This document shows, piece by piece, positions 60,872 through 64,000 of a stretch of 64,000 nt of DNA. The notes under the pieces were generated by a model that saw only the letters and a program-made list of their open reading frames with translations, did no database searches and was not told the DNA's origin. The stretch is from Cylindrotheca closterium (lineage: Eukaryota; Bacillariophyta; Bacillariophyceae; Bacillariales; Bacillariaceae). How positions within the stretch are numbered: position 1 is the first letter of the stretch; every line of letters starts with the position of its first letter. The position numbers and the translations under genes are program-made. Location: contig CAKOGP040001113.1 in assembly GCA_933822405.4 (NCBI GenBank), forward strand, positions 124,001-188,000, in the 5' to 3' direction.

Positions 60872-62689
60872 TCAATTGGCATCTGGGATCGTTCCAAGAT
60901 ACGGCAACACATGCGAAATGGCTACACTCGCCCCACAGCGAAAGCGCAAGTGATGCCTGGTGTCATGATCCGAAAGGGTCTGTTGTTCATGTTCAGCATG
61001 GAATGAGTCAATTCTCATTTTCCACAAGGCTTCCTCCAAAAGTGAAATGGATTCCAATCGCTCATAAAGCGCCAATCTGGTATAGATTGCTTTCACTCGA
61101 TGTTCTCTGTCTCGTGGTTTTCGCAAGGAGCGGACAGAAGCAACGAGATCGACAATCCCATGTCTCCATGGTAGAAAACCCAAGAATCGGAGTCTGTTGA
61201 GCACTGTCTCTTTTAGCACCATTTGGATCAATCTATGCGTATTCTTGGATCCATTCCTGCATAGGTAGTCAATAGGACGGTTGTGTTGGCAGTCTTTCCA
61301 AGAAAGTGACTCGGTAGGGTATGCGTCAATGAGTGCCTGGAAAATGTCAGTACTTGGTTTGGCAGATGACGCCACAACATGAAATGGAGTCATTCTAAAG
61401 TCGTCACGCAAGTTCTCACGTGAGTTGGACTCGATTCGGTCCTCAAGCCCTTCCACTGTCGAGTTAGTTGCCTCGTAGCAATACTTGTGAACTTCGGCAT
61501 GGTCGTATCGGTGCTTCAGAGCACGCTGGATATTCCAATAGTGGTACTGTTCACGAAGAACTACACATCCGGAAAAGACTTCATCTTTTGTAACGGGCTT
61601 CATAGCAGGCGGGATCGCTACATTTGAAAGCAGAACACATCCTGCAAACGCCCTGGGCTCAAACTTGGTGGAAGTTCCAGTAATCTCGACAGTAACCAGG
61701 GCAGTACAGTTATTGAACGAATGTTTGGCAACGCGCTCGACTGTTAATGGCAATCGAACAGCCTGGAGTGAGGTACAGCATTGAAAGGCTCCCCGGTCGA
61801 TTACTTTTAAACCCTCTGGCAGGTCCACATCCAACAATGAATCGCAAGCGTCAAAGGCTTCCTCTTCGATTTTCTCCACCGTAGTGGGCACGGCGATCGA
61901 CTCAAGCGAAATGCAGCAGGAAAAGGCTTCACTTGCAATCACTTTTAAACCTTTTGGAAGTTCCACATCGACAAGGGATGTACACGAACGAAAGGCCCAC
62001 GCGCCAATGGTTTCGACGGTGGAGGGTATGGCCATCGACGTCACAGCGTCGCAATGATGGAAGGCCCCGCGACTGATTACCTTGAGTCCTTCTTGTAGAG
62101 TCACATCGGTTAGAAAACCACAGAATCCAAACGCATATTCACCAATGACTTCGACAGTGGGCGGCATGTGAATCCGCCGCAATGACTTGCAACAAACAAA
62201 TGTTCCTTCGGAGATTTGTACTATCCCATGCGGTATGTCCACTTCCGTAAGAGAGACACAGCCAAGGAACGCATATTTTCCAATTTTTTTCACTGTAGAT
62301 GGAATTGAAACCTTCTGTAGTGCTTTGCAGTATTGAAATGTCTCGCTTTCAATGACTCTCAGACCATTTGGCATCACAACAACTTTCAACGATGTGCAGC
62401 CATGAAACGCCCTGCGTCCAATGACTTTCACAAGTATAGGTAAGAGCACTGCTTCAAGGGAAGTGCAATCTTGAAATGCCCTTGATCCGATCGACTTGAG
62501 CTTCTTATGCATCTCGACCTTGACGATTTCGGCACATTCTTGGAAGGTGCCTGACGGAATGGCGATTGCCGAAGGTTCAATGATCACATGAGATGCAGTT
62601 CGAGGTATTTGATCCAATGGTTGCCCATAGTAGACGACGGTGGACTTATCCACAATAATACCATGGGTCCTTTTGCTTGCATCGATCAT
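60872..62689 (-). CDS. BspA-type leucine-rich-repeat protein with ankyrin-like tail
   Basis: A 605-residue third member of the LRR family found at 31746 and 34112, on the same strand but 25 kb away. The N-terminal cap (VVYYGQPLDQIPRTASHVII) is followed by ~14 LRR_5 repeats (AF.(G/C)CTSL..V.(L/I)P) at residues ~35-375. The ankyrin-like part (FRMTPFHVVASSAKPSTDIFQALIDAYP) and the final LRFRCGASVAISHVLPYLG signature are kept but diverged. No signal or membrane segment. Start ATG 62689. The repeats in this copy are more regular than in the other two (ten or more with near-identical spacing), suggesting more recent internal expansion. Confidence 0.85.
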   Translation of the reverse strand: MIDASKRTHGIIVDKSTVVYYGQPLDQIPRTASHVIIEPSAIAIPSGTFQECAEIVKVEMHKKLKSIGSRAFQDCTSLEAVLLPILVKVIGRRAFHGCTSLKVVVMPNGLRVIESETFQYCKALQKVSIPSTVKKIGKYAFLGCVSLTEVDIPHGIVQISEGTFVCCKSLRRIHMPPTVEVIGEYAFGFCGFLTDVTLQEGLKVISRGAFHHCDAVTSMAIPSTVETIGAWAFRSCTSLVDVELPKGLKVIASEAFSCCISLESIAVPTTVEKIEEEAFDACDSLLDVDLPEGLKVIDRGAFQCCTSLQAVRLPLTVERVAKHSFNNCTALVTVEITGTSTKFEPRAFAGCVLLSNVAIPPAMKPVTKDEVFSGCVVLREQYHYWNIQRALKHRYDHAEVHKYCYEATNSTVEGLEDRIESNSRENLRDDFRMTPFHVVASSAKPSTDIFQALIDAYPTESLSWKDCQHNRPIDYLCRNGSKNTHRLIQMVLKETVLNRLRFLGFLPWRHGIVDLVASVRSLRKPRDREHRVKAIYTRLALYERLESISLLEEALWKMRIDSFHAEHEQQTLSDHDTRHHLRFRCGASVAISHVLPYLGTIPDAN

Positions 62690-63123
62690 GACAAACAGAA
62701 GAGAGTATCAGCATTCGTCAGAGAAAAAATGATACCCTCCGACCCATCAGTTTGAAAAACATTACGAAAACAGAATTATTGGCCAATCGACTTCGATCAA
62801 TTGATTGGCCAATACGTGTCTCAGAATAGTCTCATTCTCTCATTTTTCACACACGTCACAACCTTTTTGTCATTTTGTCATTGACATCATCAGAATTCAG
62901 CATTGCCATCACCCATCACGCACAACCGCCACGAATAAGTTCGGTTCGTGACTGAAACTGCTTGAGAATTTCAAATATCTGGTCCCAAGCAATGTTTCAC
63001 TGTTCGTCTCATCATCACGCACGACGAACAACCAAAATCAAATGCTGCCATAATTTCATCAAACAAGAGAAACAGAAAGCCAAGACAAAATCTTCGAACC
63101 AAAATCTAATATTCACATCCACA
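62690..63123. other. Divergent intergenic region
   Basis: Promoters of the LRR gene and the glutaredoxin gene. An ATG at 62992 is in frame with the glutaredoxin and could add a 44-residue basic extension. Confidence 0.55.
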
Positions 63124-63513
63124 ATGGCAGACTTTATTCACAGTACATTGGACAATGCTGGACCCAATGGAGTTGTACTCTTCAGCAAATCCTATTGTCC
63201 CTTTTGCTCCAGGGTTAAGAAGGACCTTCAATCTATTGGAATTGTTCCGGTCGTTGTGGAATTGGATCAGCGAGAAGATGGCGGAGAAATTCAAGCTGCC
63301 CTGATCGAAATGACTGGACAACCCACAGTGCCTTCGACGTGGGCCTGCGGAAGATACATCGGAGACAGCGACGACCTTCACGATCAAATACACGTGGGGC
63401 TGTTCGACGTATTACCCATGCTCAAAGGCGACAAGCACGCCGAAAAGGCTGGAATCAAGCCATGTGGGCACCAAGATGGTTCACCATGCTTGTCTGGTGT
63501 TCACTTAAAGTAG
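63124..63513 (+). CDS. Dithiol glutaredoxin
   Basis: A 129-residue glutaredoxin. Active site C25-P-F-C28 in LFSKSYCPFCSRVK (CPYC type), the cis-proline segment TGQPTVPSTW and the glutathione-binding GDSDD are present; the usual second GG before SDD is G-D. It reduces protein disulphides and glutathione mixed disulphides with GSH. The chosen ATG 63124 (ACAATGGCAGAC) gives a cytosolic form; ATG 62992 would add a Lys/Arg/His-rich N-terminus (MFHCSSHHHARRTTKIK) that could be a mitochondrial or plastid signal. The C-terminus extends ~30 residues beyond the core with two extra cysteines (KPCGHQDGSPCLSG), which is unusual. Confidence 0.88.
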   Translation: MADFIHSTLDNAGPNGVVLFSKSYCPFCSRVKKDLQSIGIVPVVVELDQREDGGEIQAALIEMTGQPTVPSTWACGRYIGDSDDLHDQIHVGLFDVLPMLKGDKHAEKAGIKPCGHQDGSPCLSGVHLK

Positions 63514-63671
63514 AGCTGTATTGCCCACTAATACGAAGTAGGGATGCCATTGTATTACCATTGATCTGATAAAGACGAATAAATAAATATTGTGAGCACA
63601 CGGAGCGTAGAAAATGCGCATTCTGCGTAGATCACCTTACCTTGTATTGACAACATCATACTGTAGTTGGT

Positions 63672-64000
63672 TCAAGCCACCAATCTTGATTTTCGTTGAG
63701 TCAATCCATTCCGCCATTCCCGTTTGGTCCCAGCCTGGTACCATTCTCGATCATCGTCTCCATCGTCCAAGTCAAATGAAATGATCACTCTTCGCTGACC
63801 ACTGCCCTGTGGTGAACGGTGCACGCAAGCTCTGGATCTGGCCCATAGGCTGTCCAAGAGTGACGAGGCCTCCTTCTTCCGAAGCTCCGTGTCCGCGAAA
63901 TCGTAGTAGTAGTCTCCCTTCATGACGATGAATTGACCTTCTTCGGCACTACAAAGTGCTGTCTCCTTGGTGCTGGCATCGAGTCCATCGTTGCCAAAGG
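63672..64000 (-). CDS. Unknown protein, 5' end outside the window
   Basis: On the minus strand the frame is open from base 64000 to a stop at 63672, so the Met at 63923 is internal and the gene continues beyond the right edge. The visible ~108 residues begin FGNDGLDASTKETALC and include VMKGDYYYDFADTEL and ACVHRSPQGSGQRRVIISFD. The His-x-Ser-Pro followed by Gly-x-Arg and a hydrophobic strand resembles the C-terminal metal/2-oxoglutarate-binding strand of Fe(II)/2OG oxygenases, but the rest of the domain is not visible, so this is a weak suggestion. Confidence 0.6.
   Translation of the reverse strand, partial: FGNDGLDASTKETALCSAEEGQFIVMKGDYYYDFADTELRKKEASSLLDSLWARSRACVHRSPQGSGQRRVIISFDLDDGDDDREWYQAGTKREWRNGLTQRKSRLVA

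Noticed and set aside
1..64000. CRISPR array, rRNA, autonomous transposon
   Set aside because: No regularly spaced identical repeats, no rRNA signature and no transposase or reverse-transcriptase motifs were seen.

Overview
The window looks like nuclear DNA of a photosynthetic stramenopile, most likely a pennate diatom. The signs are short GT-AG introns (76-160 bp), stand-alone helicase-associated (HA) domain proteins, BspA-type leucine-rich-repeat proteins with an ankyrin-like tail, a gametolysin-type M11 metalloprotease, a DASH-type cryptochrome, and a nuclear mitochondrial bL12 gene. The species cannot be fixed from sequence alone. Genes are mostly intronless or have one short intron. I saw no rRNA, tRNA, CRISPR array or autonomous transposon.

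Region by region. 1-7.2 kb: a family of two-HA-domain proteins, including a truncated near-identical copy at the left edge, separated by repeat-littered intergenic DNA. 8-16 kb: a small unknown protein, a 1121-residue STAND-like AAA ATPase (minus), a protein with 11-residue amphipathic repeats (minus) and mitochondrial ribosomal protein bL12m (minus). 18-27 kb: a third full-length HA protein whose first HA domain is split by an intron, a secreted trypsin-like protease, two small related proteins of 83 and 78 residues, and a very low-complexity charged protein. 27-44 kb: a type II Na+/phosphate cotransporter whose start codon appears to be a separate 3-base coding exon, two BspA-LRR proteins, the BCCIP/Bcp1 homologue, a signal-peptide protein, an S28 carboxypeptidase, a four-exon M11 protease and a PLP aminotransferase. 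45-53 kb: a 300-bp foldback repeat, a membrane protein made of two duplicated halves, a CRY-DASH photoreceptor/photolyase, and a tandem triplicate of unknown ~200-residue proteins. 53-64 kb: malate synthase with a peroxisomal-type C-terminus, a protein with about six ubiquitin-like domains, a secretory unknown, a membrane-anchored hotdog thioesterase, a third BspA-LRR protein, a dithiol glutaredoxin and one gene cut by the right edge.

There is no operon logic; neighbouring genes are mostly unrelated in function. What stands out is local gene-family expansion: HA proteins, BspA-LRR proteins, the unknown triplicate, the small-protein pair and the internally duplicated membrane protein. The candidates for something undescribed are the tandem triplicate at 50.2-53.0 kb, the 11-mer/glycine-rich protein at 13.5 kb, the multi-ubiquitin-like protein at 55.3 kb, the small-protein pair at 22.7/24.2 kb, the foldback at 45.1-45.4 kb and the ATG-only coding exon at 29.27 kb. 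Start codons were chosen at ATGs with an A-rich upstream context, usually later than the longest open frame. Splice sites were read by eye and need transcript support.
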